Shown: positions 46,001 through 57,779 of the stretch, piece by piece
Layout of the letters: every line of letters starts with the position of its first letter
How positions within the stretch are numbered: the first letter of the stretch is position 1
Assembly (NCBI RefSeq): GCF_030463535.1
Contig: NC_132894.1
Span: forward strand, 15,397,433 to 15,461,432
From: Salminus brasiliensis
Lineage: Eukaryota > Chordata > Actinopteri > Characiformes > Bryconidae
Reading direction: 5' to 3'
DNA length: 64,000 nucleotides
Notes under the pieces: generated by a model
Databases searched by the model: none
Seen by the model: the letters and a program-made list of their open reading frames with translations, nothing else
What the model was told of the DNA's origin: nothing
Made by a program: the position numbers and the translations under genes

Positions 46001-49000
46001 GTATAAAACTATGGCACAAAAAAATGTGTGTTCAGTATGCAGTCCACTCTATTGAGAATTTCCCCACTGCGGGACTAATAAAGGATTATCTTATACACTG
46101 GTGAAGTCTGAACACCATTAAAAGTAGTTTACTGACACCTGCAAAGTTGTTGCTGGATGGGTGTGCGAGACGAAAATATGGTAGACAAATTTCATACACT
46201 GTCCAGAACATGCAGGGCTTACTGATTCGGCCTGTCACAGTATCTCACTGTCTTGGTTCCACTCCTATTTGACTAAATGATGGCAGTTTGTCAGTGTCGA
46301 TAGGATGCAGTTATCTCACACCAGTGTTACCTATGGTGTTCTGCAGAGTTTGGTACTCAGACCAATCGCCTTTAGTATTTATATTCTAGTATTATATATG
46401 TATAGTATATTTGTATATATATAGTATATATAGTATTATTATATTCGCTTGGTTACTTTATGTATTTATACTGACAATACTCAAATCTGCATCAGCACAA
46501 AGCCTGACATTACATCAACCTTAGTCATTCTAATTGGCCTACTGTTAGATGTGCTCACCATGTAACCTTGTCAATCAATAATGTTAGTGTTATCATGGAT
46601 ATTATTTTGGAACACTATTGACCTGTGTGTTAAAAAAAATAGCAATCTACGTTCTTTCATTTAAAGACCATATTGACAGACATCAGTCTTTTGCATATGG
46701 CTAGAGCCTTATTATGCATGCATTGATTTCCACATGCCTTGGTTATTGTAACACTCTTCTTATTGGTGTTTCTTCTCTCTATTAAATACAGTTTGAGAGA
46801 CAAGCAGAAAAATGTTCAGGAGTGTATTTTTGTACAAGATTAAGAAATGAAGGAAGTGTTGGCTTGTTAACCTGGAATTTTATGACTCATTTCAAGAATG
46901 AATGCTAAAAATCAACAAATACTCACATCTCTTCCTGGGTCACCTTTGGGCCCCCTTGGTCCAAGCTCACCCTGAGGTCCAGACTCTCCCTGATATGAAG
47001 AAAATCCAAAATATTATTAATCCCTCTAATTTTATTGTACACTTCCACATCTTCTAGCGATCGGTTCATTTAAAAACTGGAAGGAAGTACAGCAGTTGTA
47101 GATTCACTCACAGGCTCTCCTGATGGTCCTTTCAGGCCTGGCTCTCCCTTCTGTCCACAGTCTCCTCTGCTCCCTCTGGCTCCAGGTCTACCCTTTTCCC
47201 CTCTGTCACCCTGTGGAAGATATCAGGAGATTATTAGATGGGCTGTGGAATATATATATATTTTTTTAAGTAAAAATTGCACATTAACCCAAAAATCAGC
47301 CACTGTACCGTTGGTCCTCTTGGTCCTGGGTAGCTGAATCCTGGTCTGCCAAAGTCACCCTGTTGTGTGAGACATGGTAACTTGAAATAATGACATCATA
47401 CAAATAATCCTGCCACGTCTAGACAATGTGCCAGAAAATGTTCAATTTTCACACTTCTATAGAGCCTTGAAAAAGAACTGACCCATGACCCAAGTTCTGT
47501 CTTTCTTGCAGAAAGGCACAAGACCTACAACTTTCATAAAAGCTAATTTTCTGAAAGCTAACGTAAGGCCAAACAGTGACAATAAATGAGATATAGAAGT
47601 ACATCTTTAGTAAGATTGTGTTCATAGTATTTAATAAAATGGTCATTTAATGTTTCAGAGAGACAGAAATGTTTGATGGTCTGCAAAATAACTTAGCTAA
47701 GCAAGCTGTTCAGTTAGCTAAACAAGTGGAAGCTGTGATGTTCTGCATTATCTTTCCTTTATATGATGGTTTTCTTATTTAAATCTTTAATTTTGAGTCA
47801 TTCCTAGAATAATATATAATTTTTTTTTTATCTGGGTGGCTCTAACCCATGATTCATTTGAGATTGAAATGAGGTTGGACACAGGTGGACATACGATTGG
47901 TCCTGGGGGTCCTGGATCGCCTCTGGGGCCTGCATCACCGGCATCACCACGAGTACCCTGTTACCACAAAGAAAGTTTAATAAAGATTAATGAAAGATTG
48001 ATTAGGCCCAGCTTCTCTAATACAAATCCCAACCTAACTGCGAGTCTGTAGATTATGTTTATTACTGACATCATGTGTGTTAGTACAGGTAGGCACATTT
48101 TGGTGTTGTGAAGTGATTTTACATTTCTGCCAGGTTCTCCGGAAGCTCCTGGTGGTCCTCTTGGTCCTGGAAGCCCTGGATCTCCCTACATGTAATAGGA
48201 AAAATTAGGAAAGGTACATTTGGCCTGGATGCTTCCAGAGTAACTAAATAAGAATATGCATTTGTTATTCATATTTGTTAAGAGTAAATTACCTTGGTTC
48301 CTTTGTTGCCAACTTCACCTGCAAGCCCTCTCAAACCTTCAGGACCTGATTCGCCCTAAAACACACACCCATCACTCACTCACTATTTCAACAGAACTGA
48401 TTGTTGAGCCAGTATTAAATTTCCTTTATGCTAAATGACATACTATACAGATTTTATACTGAACATACGAATTCCTTCCATTCTAGAGAGGCCAATGACC
48501 AATGGCCTGTACCTTATCTCCTTTTGGCCCATTTGGTCCCTGGCTTCCCTTTGGTCCAAAGTCTCCTCTTCTTCCCTATAGACACAGGCACAAATATGAT
48601 CTACCACAATAACAAGAAAGATGATTTGAACTATGTAGTTCAGATCAGACAAATTAACAATATATTTTTACTTACAGGGTCCCCTTTTGGCCCAGGGCCT
48701 CCTGGTGTGCCCTGTCAAATACAATAAAGTTGGATAATCGGTTAAGGTAATACAAACAGTCAGAAAAAATAACTGGAAAACAAAAAAATATATACTTACT
48801 GCAGAGCCCTTTTGCCCTGGAAGACCAGGTGTTCCTGGACTTCCTCTTTCACCCTGCAGGTAGGGTTAGAATATCTAATCAACCATTTGTAAGGCAGAGG
48901 GTTGAACAATTTATTATTAGGATTTTTTTTGCTGAATCTACCTTAGGACCAGGGTCGCCAGATGGACCAGATGGTCCTGGTTTTCCGGGGCGACCTGGAT

Positions 49001-52000
49001 CTCCCTAAAAAATAAAGAAGTGTTTAAAATGACCACACAGTGAAAGTGCAAGTGCAAATTAAACTATATGTACATTAGGGACAAGACTTTTTGCTTGTTT
49101 TCTAATACTGTTCTACTTTTATTGTACAGTTAGTTGTATCAAGTCAAATATATATCTAAGCTAACTCCCATTGGTTAGAACTTAATGTGTTGGACTGAAG
49201 GCCTCACATGTAATCTTAACTACCACCCTGATTAGGAAGTGACATCAACAAATCACATTTGAGAAAAATGTCCCTTCTGGCCCCCTATGGAAGACTGAGA
49301 TAAATGACAGAATGTAAATACAAGCGGTAGCCTAATCAGGTTTTAGTTTTAGTCAGTTGCTAGAAATGTAAAGAAGCAGCTGTAGCTACTGAAGGAATCA
49401 CAGTAAAACAGCAACACACAAGATAAAACAGAACAGAATTAACAGTTTTGACATGTAAGGTCCGAACTGACAGCCTAGCTCCAAAATAAACAGTTTGCTT
49501 ATGATGTGTATGATGCTAATTCTGTTGTTTGTTTGTTTTTTAGCATATAATACCTTCTCTCCAGGAACTCCTGGCAGGCCATTGTCTCCTGCATCTCCAG
49601 GATAACCATCAGGACCCTGTCAAATGAATGGACGTGTCAGTACATATGGCCACATCACTGTGAATTGTCTGCTTACATATAATGCACTATAAACATACCT
49701 TGTCACCAAAATCGCCTTTGCAGCCAGGGGCGCCGATGCGGCCAATTTTTCCCTGCAATATTCAATTGTATTTGAATTAACTAATTTAAAGGTTTTTTAA
49801 TATCCAAATCTTAAAAACTGGTCACTACTATTCACCTTCTGACCGTCTGTGCCGTTGCGTCCTGCCAGGCCTGCCACTCCCTAGCAAGGGCGGAAAATTA
49901 AGTATTAGAATATAGCATAAATTTACCATAGCAGTAAAGTGTGACACGTGGGAGAATGACACATGACCTCACCTTCCTTCCTTGTGTGCCAATCTCTCCC
50001 TAAGAAAAAGAAAAGAAAACATTTATTTAATGTTACATTTGCTTAATGTACAATTTAAAAAGTCAAGCTTGTGTGTAGATATCTTTATAGGTTAAACTCA
50101 GAATGAACCCTACCTTTTCACCTTTGAGACCAGGTTCTCCCTAAAAACACAGCAATTAAAAAAAAAGACAAATTAAAGGTCAGATAAATCTAATATCTGA
50201 GACATTTGATGGAAAAAATCTGGTTGCTTAACATGAAAAGCTTACCTTTGGGCCAGGATGACCGATAGGACCTTCAATACCAGGGTCACCCTGTAAATAA
50301 AGATAGAGAGAGCGTAAGAAAGAAAGAAAGAACGGAAATGAAATATTGTGCATTAAGTGTAGTTTGGCTGTATATTAGAATCCGGTGTATAGCCCCACTA
50401 TCATGATTTATTTATTTATAAAAAGCTAGTGAACTACATAATGCTGTATTTATACAACACACACACACACACATCTCTGCTTTCTGGTCAGCAGTAGTTA
50501 TGTTTTAGGGTTATATATATTTATAGTATGTGTACAATATATAGTATGTGAGACTTTCTAATGAATGCAGTTGTTGATTTGTACTTACAGCACGACCTCT
50601 TTCACCTTTAAGACCAGGTTCACCATTGTCTCCTTTAGCACCCTGTAATCAGCAGCTCATATTAATAAAGCGAACATAAAAACAGTAATCATGCAGCAAT
50701 AGCCAATATGCATTCGATAGAGTTAAGACGTACTTTCTGTCCCCTATGTCCCGGTGGACCAGGAGGTCCAGGTGTTTCCAGGCATCTCAGGCTGTAGCAC
50801 TGTCAGAACATTATAAAGAGACCATTGTAAGCAAAAAACATATAATGTAAAGTATAATTTAGGTGGATTAATCATTTATGTCCAGTAACAAAATGTTTTT
50901 AATCTTCCAATCAAATATTATATTCAAATATTTTACATTTTCTTGTCAACCAACCCTTACACTGTGTGATCATGATGGGTGGAATTGTGGAAAATGATTG
51001 ATATTTCCTTCTCATGCAAAGTTGCAAACCATTTTGAAGGTACAGGCTTTTGCTATGGCAGTGCCAATCCCCCCAGTGATAGATAATGTCAACAAGTAAA
51101 TAGCAGAATGGAGGGTCAAGCGGGGACTTACCTCTTGATAAGCTAGATGCAACTGTAGAAAGAAAGAGGGGGTAAAACTGGTCAGTCACACAGACTGCAC
51201 AATGCAAACATGCCAAACCAGCAATTATATGTGTATGGCCAGCTGACCTCAACAATACAAATTAAATAATAATAAAAAATAAAAAAAATGCTCAATATTG
51301 CAGTTTGAAAGGCACATATTTTACAAAGCTATAATATTTAAGTGGATACCTTACCATGGCATTATAGATGCGGTCAATGGTTTCCTTCATAATGACGGGC
51401 CGTGCTCCTGTGAGATCGACAGCCATATAGTCGCTGCGGTAAACCCCAACTGGAGAATTAGCTATCTCTCTCAATGCTGTTTCCTCTAGGTTCCTGGACG
51501 ATGCTACTACAAATATCTTAATGAATTCATCCCGAGCCCGCTCTGCAGCCACCTTGACTCCACCGCAGGGGTTCCCTGTCACATGACCGTCTGTGATTAC
51601 CACTGCAAAGCGCTTAGCGTTGGGCTTGGAAGGTGCACGCTGCATTTCCCTAGTCATATTGGTGATGGCACAGTCTATGAAGGTGCCCTTGCCTAAGTAG
51701 CGGATTGCCTTCACCTTCTGGATGAATTCGTTCTTGTTGGTTATGGAACTGATGGACTCCTGCCTCATGGAGAAGTGGAGCCCACCCACAGACCAGCTGA
51801 TATCCACCAGGCCTCTGTAGTCCATGTCCTCCAACTTCTCGGCAAAGGCAACGGTGAAGTCTTTGATACTTTCAACCAAGCTGCCTGGGGGATTCTCCTG
51901 AAGAGCAATAGTCTCCGATGTATCAATAAGGAAGTACAGATCAATAGGACATTCTGGTTTTTCTGGAAATTAAAACACACACAGAGACACAGGGCTGCAT

Positions 52001-54771
52001 AATCATGAATGAAGACACAGCAGCGTGATATAAAATAGAAAAACTATTAAAACAACAACAAATCAGTACAACACAATACAGTGATTATTAAATATGTATA
52101 TATATTCACATCTGTGATCTTTTATGTTCATTCAAGATTACTAAACTGTGCTTGTAATATAGCACCATTTTGAAGTATGCAAAATAGCTCACAGTGAGAG
52201 CTAACCAGGCTAAAGTACATATTCCACATGGTACACCAATTCCCCTAAAAACTTGATCTGCAATGAAACTGATTATAAGGTTAAAGTGCAGAATTTAGTT
52301 CAGTCAACCACAAGGGAACCCTTTTTATACATACTGCCCTCATTTCAGAAGACCCCAAGTAATTGGACCGTCAGCTGCTTGGCTGTTTCTTTGCCATGTC
52401 AGTGCACTAAAGAGCTAATGGTTAAGAGTTGATTCTGGATGTTGTATTTGCATGTGTTGCTTGGGTCTGTCCCCCTTAAGCTCCTAAGCAACACATGCAA
52501 ATACAACATCCAGAATTATACAACTGGTCACCAAAGGATTAGAAAAAAAAATGACACAGTCAAACCATTATGAGCATTATAAACAAAAAAAACCTTGTAA
52601 GAAACAAGAAAGCAACAAAAAGTAAGGAGATCATCAACATGGCATACCATGGAAGGCCACAGTACTGACTAAATAACCTGTTTCAACAGATCAGGGATTC
52701 TACCCAGGCTATAGGAACAGATTCATCAAAGACCCAGAGAGTTTACCATAAAATGCAAAGGACAAAAATATTGGGACACACCTCTTAATGATTGAATTCA
52801 GGTGCTTTATTCAGGCTCATTGCCACAGTTATATACAATTAAGCACTAGCCATGCAGTCTGCTGTTACAAACATTTGTAAACGAATGGGTCACTCTAAGG
52901 AGTGACTGAATTAGAGTGTGGTACTGTAATAGGATGCAACTGTTGCAACAAGTGGTTCACCAAGTGCTTTCATATTGCTTTTATATTGCATGAAAGTTTG
53001 CCAATGCTCTGCTGACTCAAGGACTGCAGAGTTCCAAACCTCCTCTGGCATCAGCACAAAAACTGTGCCTTACATCACCAAGCACAATGGCTAGTGTTGG
53101 ATGGAGTGGCTTTAAGCAAACCACCACTGGACTCAGGGGACTGGAGCAATGGAAACATGTTCTCAGGAGTGAGGATTCATGCTTCTCTATCTGGCAGTCT
53201 GATAGACAAATCTGGATTCAAGGGGTGTGTTACCTCCCTGACTGCACAGTGTCAACTGTGGAAGTTGGTATAGCCGCAATGATGGGTCTAACACCATATT
53301 AATGCCTATGGCATTTATATAAGAGAATATGAACATGAAGAGAAATGAGATTCAAAGCATAACTTCATTTCTGTACTTCACTAGTAAAACATGATGGCAT
53401 GGTGGGCACATATGGGTACCCGTGGAACTGTAAGACTGAGTTTGTGTCTACTGAGTGTATTGAGTTTATGCCCACTGCATGCATGGTTGGAGTGGCGCAA
53501 CGAATAACACCACTACCTGCCAGTGAGATACTCACCATGTGGGAGACTGGGGTTCGATTCCCAGTCTGGGTGACTATGCTGCTCTACACCCATAAGAGTC
53601 CTTGGGCAAGACTCCTAACACTACATTGGCCCACCTGTGTAATACGAGTAACCTTGTAACTCGCTCTGGATAAGAGCGTCAGCTAAATGCCATGAATGTA
53701 ATTCAATTCACCAGCATGAACTATTTTACTCCTTGTGCCCAACCAAATGTCTCAAAAGAATTAAAAAAATTGATTATCTAGACTGACCAACACAGATTAA
53801 TCCCTTATGAGCATCAATATTTTACCTACTGAAGGCTAAAAACCAGCATTAGCATAATAATATACCCACGCATCTGGTGATGTAAGTTATTCATAACTCA
53901 ACACTGTCAAGCAAAAAAATTCCTAGTGACTGCATTTTCGGTTTCAGAGGCAAGTCTTGATGCACATACATTCTGCTTATTAACCACTATATTTATTTAT
54001 TAACCATTATATTTAAGTTTTCTGTAGAGGATTTTGTTCACTTCATTTCACAAAAAAAAGTCAATGACAAAACATTTATTTTGAAAATGTTTAATCAGTA
54101 GTCTTCTAGATTTTGGAAGCAGTATGGTTCACTGATGCTAATAAGACTAAGTTTGTGTCTCTATGAATGCTAACTTAACAGCACGATGTTAGTTAGCGAG
54201 AGCCCATATATTCCATATGTGTGTGATGTGATGTCTATGATACACATAGGCTGGTATTAGAAAACTGACATTGGGATATTTTGTTGTTCTGTTATATATG
54301 TTGCGATATTAAAAAATATAGGAATTTACTGGAATACAGGATAATAATGCACTTTCTATTTTCAATATTTGAGTAAAATATAGGATGTTGGGAAGATCTA
54401 ATCTGCAGAACAGTGCAATTTTTCCATTTGTTTTAAACAAGTTGTAGCAGGATGTGTTTACTTGAATTAGCCTTACGTGACATTGCACGTCCTGCGATAA
54501 GTGTTACACACACATTGCAATGCTAAAACTATATATTGTGCAGCCCTAGATGTCACCTATGCCTAATGTTACAGAAACACTGTATATTACTTTCAGCATT
54601 GAAAAGAAAAGTGAAGGGAATCAATCAAAATAGAGTACTGTAAATGACCATGTTAAAGAAATTAATAAACCAGTCAAGCTAGCAATCAAAAGGACAGCAC
54701 TCACTTTGACACTGGCCATAGACTGCTGCTCCATACAGGAAGCACAGTAAAATGACCTTTGACAGCATCAT
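39480..54771 (-). CDS. col6a2: Collagen type VI alpha-2 chain
   Basis: The long form is 3,027 nt, 1,008 aa (human about 1,019). Exons: 54,771-54,705; 51,962-51,355; 51,152-51,132; 50,799-50,734; 50,642-50,589; 50,290-50,246; 50,140-50,114; 49,999-49,973; 49,880-49,836; 49,752-49,699; 49,616-49,554; 49,004-48,942; 48,853-48,800; 48,711-48,676; 48,575-48,513; 48,355-48,293; 48,185-48,123; 47,957-47,895; 47,359-47,309; 47,210-47,112; 46,989-46,927; 45,401-45,366; 45,234-45,189; 45,088-44,936; 44,488-44,033; 43,906-43,868; 40,081-39,480. All joins are GT-AG and in phase. Order: signal peptide, vWA N1, 335-residue collagen helix, vWA C1, vWA C2. It assembles with alpha-1 and alpha-3-type chains into secreted beaded microfilaments around cells. 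An alternative last exon (42,931-43,226) gives 906 aa. The introns carry Tc1, SINE, LINE and MITE copies. Confidence 0.96.
40476..40600. mobile_element. Possible MITE end
   Basis: 'gggatgaaccgatatgggaa' followed by 'gggccaatgctgatatcc' resembles the start of a fish TIR element. No matching right end was found. Confidence 0.35.
41239..41490. mobile_element. TIR element (MITE) in the last col6a2 intron
   Basis: Left end aaaggtgggcaacatgatga; the right end on the minus strand reads taggggtgggcaatacatga. About 250 bp, with A/T-rich internal sequence and no coding capacity. It lies between the two alternative terminal exons. Confidence 0.7.
42931..43226 (-). CDS. col6a2: col6a2 alternative 3' terminal exon (short C terminus)
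   Basis: Acceptor cacttgcag at 43,227 opens a 296-nt exon in the same phase as the main last exon. It encodes 97 residues and a TAG at 42,933-42,931. The end, [12 protein letters not shown] then [16 protein letters not shown] and a final Leu-Cys, aligns with the alternative C terminus of the human 2C2a' isoform (YTAERAKFATG, FIDTFKLVHRDIVGDP, from memory). Use of this exon drops the C2 vWA domain and gives about 906 aa, near the human isoform's length of about 918. I see no clear poly(A) signal close by. Confidence 0.85.
43868..45234 (-). CDS. col6a2: col6a2 C1 von Willebrand A domain exons
   Basis: Exon 45,189-45,234 encodes [15 protein letters not shown], the cysteine-rich junction after the helix. 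Exon 44,936-45,088 has the intact metal-site motif DSSES ([15 protein letters not shown]). Exon 44,033-44,488 carries [25 protein letters not shown] and [15 protein letters not shown]. The 39-nt exon 43,868-43,906 ([12 protein letters not shown]) ends one base into a codon and can splice to either terminal exon. Confidence 0.94.
45366..50799 (-). CDS. col6a2: col6a2 triple-helix exon block (19 exons)
   Basis: Exon 50,734-50,799 carries [10 protein letters not shown] and then the first Gly-X-Y triplets. The other 18 exons begin with a Gly codon and have lengths of 27, 36, 45, 51, 54, 63 or 99 nt, typical of collagen VI. The helix totals 335 residues, the length known for this chain. Cys at helix position 89 (GAPGCKG, exon 49,699-49,752) is the conserved cross-linking cysteine. 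One Gly-X-Y break occurs at GFSYPGP (exon 47,309-47,359). RGD occurs in exons 48,513-48,575, 47,895-47,957 (twice) and 47,112-47,210. An additional Cys is at helix position 287. Helix residues were counted by hand. Confidence 0.95.
46053..46850 (+). mobile_element. LINE relics in a col6a2 intron
   Basis: A 40-base LINE tail at 46,054-46,093 is identical to the one at 32,165-32,204. Following it, 46,330-46,500 retains decayed reverse-transcriptase blocks: ggtgttctgcag...ttggtactcagaccaatc (compare GVPQGSVLGPI) and tatactgacaatactcaaat (compare the YADDTQ catalytic block). Stops break the frame. These may be two insertions. Confidence 0.6.
51355..51962 (-). CDS. col6a2: col6a2 N1 von Willebrand A domain exon
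   Basis: A single 608-nt exon holds nearly the whole N-terminal vWA domain: [18 protein letters not shown] at the start, then [17 protein letters not shown] and ending IYNAM. The metal-site motif is DTSET, with Thr at the third position where the human chain has Ser. The exon ends in phase 0, before a seven-codon linker exon (51,132-51,152, LHLAYQE). Confidence 0.93.
52432..52516. repeat. Perfect 31-bp inverted repeat (hairpin) in col6a2 intron
   Basis: Left arm 52,432-52,462 (attctggatgttgtatttgc...) and right arm 52,486-52,516 are exact reverse complements over all 31 bases, with a 23-base spacer. Each arm contains the octamer ATTTGCAT/ATGCAAAT. It lies between the signal-peptide and N1 exons. 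Confidence 0.95.
52745..53300 (+). mobile_element. Tc1/mariner-type relic
   Basis: Starts with 'aaaggacaaaaatattggga' and a block at 52,790 ('tgaattcaggtgctttattc') typical of a common fish element. Transposase remnants at 53,160-53,270 read 'atgcttctctatctggcagt', 'gatagacaaatctgg' and 'cctgactgcacagtgtcaac', the SVWQSDGRVW...LPDCIVPT pattern. Internal deletions are evident. Confidence 0.7.
53486..53701 (+). mobile_element. tRNA-derived SINE, fuller copy
   Basis: A-box region 'ggttggagtggcgcaacg', B-box ggttcgattcc at 53,551-53,561, and tail 'ggataagagcgtcagctaaa' then 'tgccatgaatgtaa'. Same family and orientation as 8,094-8,253. Confidence 0.88.
54240..54551. mobile_element. Possible MITE
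   Basis: The right end 'atatattgtgcagccctaga' is a common fish TIR (agggctgcacaatat on the other strand). The left end is unclear. Confidence 0.35.
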
Positions 54772-54784
54772 CCTCCTCTTCCTC
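54705..54784 (-). CDS. col6a2: col6a2 signal-peptide exon
   Basis: Acceptor tcctaaaag at 54,785-54,786 is followed by 13 untranslated bases and ATGATG. The frame reads [20 protein letters not shown], a hydrophobic signal peptide, and ends one base into a codon at the donor CAAA|gtgagt. The two adjacent Met codons are both possible starts; I place the start at 54,771. The exon joins in phase to 51,962. Confidence 0.85.
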
Positions 54785-55854
54785 CTTTTAGGAAAAAAAA
54801 GAAAATCAGGTTTAGTGACCCTGCAAAACCTTCAGGATTTTAAAACCTCAATCTTCAAACATCCTTAAAGTGACTGGACAGTATTTTAGCTACACATTCT
54901 TTACAATTTCATGCAGCAGTGTTTTAGAATGACACATTCAGAATGATTGAGTCACTTCGAGAAAAATACCAAAAACAATAAATGACAAACATCTGTTTTG
55001 CCACCTACAGCAGAATGAACTGTACTAACCAAGAGCAAGAGATCCTATAAACTGCAACCGTCAGGATGTACTCCTGACCAATATGATATTCTGTTGTTGG
55101 TTCTCTCAACTAATCTGGCTTCTGCTAATCCTGTAGGCCTCAGTTATACACTATCTATAAGTATGTAATCTTCGTAAAGTCTAACCAAAAAGGTTGAAAG
55201 ACATCCCAGCCTGCAAAAACTAAGTTCAGGAAGGTACTGCCACCATTTCAGGAAGTTAGTATCACCCCATTCACCCTGTCTGGGGTTTCTCTGTCTTGGA
55301 ACATGGACCTGAGGGACACTATAAACTGAAATGACGGGCATGGAAAGAGTCGTCTGTAAATCCCGCCCACAGAGAATTGGTTGGTCTATTTACCACAAAA
55401 AGAGGCCATTTAACTCCACTTAAAAGTATGCGACTGAGCCCTATGTATAATGTCCCAACTGTATATAATTTGTGGGTGTCAGGGATCCACTATCAATATG
55501 CAGAAGTCTTCTGTAGCTCCCGGGAAAAGTGGGAAAAGTTTAGTCTGTATTCCATGCGTGCAGTGTATGTACTTCATAACTGGAACAAGGTCATGCCATG
55601 TTATGCACAACTGTACTGAAAGGAATAGATGAGATAGAACTGATGAAATGATCTCAAATGTTAGTTCCAAAGTATTTTCATCAGCAGCTGCTGGATGTTT
55701 CTTGGTATTTTTGGTATTGGTATTTCTGTAAGTGCCACAATGCCACCTTTTTTTTTTACACATTTAAGCAACCTACAGGAGCCAAGTACAGTTCTATCAT
55801 ACTGACTATAGATTTATTGACACAAACAGGTTCCAAAAAAGGTCTTAACACACA

Positions 55855-56274
55855 GGGGCTCTAAGTGGCTCAGTGCTACCACTATGTAATGCGCTGCCAC
55901 TATGGCCCAGGGGGTCTCAAGTTCAAACAAGAGTCATGCTATTTTGCCATCAGTGGCTGGAGTCACAATTGACTGTGCTCTCTCCTGGAGAGTAGATGGT
56001 GCTTTCTCCCCTCATCACAATTAAGCAATGTTGGCCGGAACAGGTGTATTTTAGCTGGTGCGGTGGAGCTGGGGACCTGGCGCTTTCCCCCGAGCACGCC
56101 GGCTGCCCCATAATGCTGCATTGGTGGTAGTTAGAAAATAGGTGGTGCTGGCTTTGCATGTATTGGAGGAGACATGTGTTCAGTCCTTACCCTCCTAGTG
56201 TCGGGAGCATTGCTAGTGCTAGAGGGAGCTTTGAAAGGCTGGGTTAATTGGCAGTACCAAATTGGGAGACAAAC
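55855..56274 (+). mobile_element. SINE-like element, second family
   Basis: 'ggctctaagtggctcagtgc' begins a tRNA-like head. The body includes 'gtgctttctcccctcatcac' and 'cgagcacgccggctgcccca', and the 3' part is 'ggttaattggcagtaccaaa' 'ttgggagacaaac' followed by A-rich sequence. A shorter diverged relative lies at 18,000-18,130. Confidence 0.65.
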
Positions 56275-57014
56275 AAAAAACAAGAAAGTCTTTTTTGAAT
56301 GAGAGCGATTGAGGAAACCATCAGAGGCCTTTTTTAAGATCTAGTCTAATATCTAATAAAGAATCTAGACTAACTAGCATAAAAAGAGTCATCAGACCTT
56401 TTTAGACCTATCAGACAGTAGGTGATGAGGCAATTATGGGTGCACTAATTATTGTGAAACTAATCAGTGACACACGAGTTGGACACAAACAAAACATGTC
56501 GTCTCATGTTAGAAAAGAGCCGAGCCATCATGGCTCATCTCCAAACATGGCCTGCCTCTGCTATCAGTCTACGATACTACCGGAAGAAGCGTCTCAGATT
56601 TTCCACAAATGTCTGAATGCTGAACATCCCAAGTTCCTAAAACCTACTGGGTTGTTTTTTTCTCTTTGAATTCTGGGCTGAGTCTGGTGGGTGATTTGGC
56701 TGGGTTATTTCCAGAGTGCTGGGCAGTTTTTGAGAGTTAATTATCAGCATTTCTAACAGAATGGTCAACAGCATCTGATCAAGCTGATTAGAACAGTCAC
56801 GACTGGCAGGAATCGGTGTGTTTTACTAGTGTTAAGTGAAACTAATCAATAGTTTGTTTTATTTAAAATAAGAACAATATGATCATTATTTATCTGAGCT
56901 GTTGATGTGTGATAGGATAGGATTAGCTAATGATGGTTGGAACAGACATGCCAGAATATCTGCAGCAGAAAGAGGCATACATATGAATAAAGATTTTATT
57001 TTAATTGACATTTG

Positions 57015-57540
57015 ATAATAACAACCCCTTAGCAACCCCCGAGCAACACCATAGCAACCATTAGCAAGACCATAGCAACCCCCTAGCAAACAATATGCAA
57101 CTTCATAGTAGCCAGCTCCCAACAACCTAGCCCACTTAAAGCACCCAGCTAGGTATACCAAAGCAACCACCTAGCAACATAATATCACCCACCCAGAAAC
57201 ACCACAGCAACCATCTAGCAACCACCTGGGATACCATTGCAACTGCACAGCAACCGCTTAACAACACCATAGCAACCACCTTGTAGCCATCTAGCAACAC
57301 CAGAACAACCACTGAGCAACACCACTGCAACCTCCTAGGATACCTAGCAACAACTTAGAAACCACATTGGAACACCTAGCAACACCACAGCCACCACCTA
57401 GTGACTACATAACAACCACCTGGGATACCATAGCAAATGCATAGCAATCATCTATCAACACCATAGCAGCTGCCTAGCAACACCATAGCATAGCAACTAC
57501 CTGGTATACGATAGCAACAAACTCGCACCTAGAAGCAATT
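57015..57540. repeat. Degenerate 'tagcaaccacc' minisatellite
   Basis: About 500 bp of overlapping units of roughly 15-25 bp built on agcaaccacctagcaacacc and catagcaacca, with 'tgggatacca' variants. The array is in the long first intron of col6a2. Confidence 0.88.
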
Positions 57541-57779
57541 TAGCATGGCCAATTCACCTTCCATGTGGATTTTTGGGAGGTGGGAGGAACCCAGAATACC
57601 TGGAGGAAACCCACGCGGACACAGAAGCAAGCATTACAGCATGACCTGTACAGTGCATGTGGGCCATTAGCCTTGCCAGCGGCAATTACAGCCTGCTGTC
57701 TAAAGTAGTATTCACACAGATCTATTAAGTTATTGAGCTTTACTTTAAATAATATAAGGGTACCATCACCAAGCTAATT

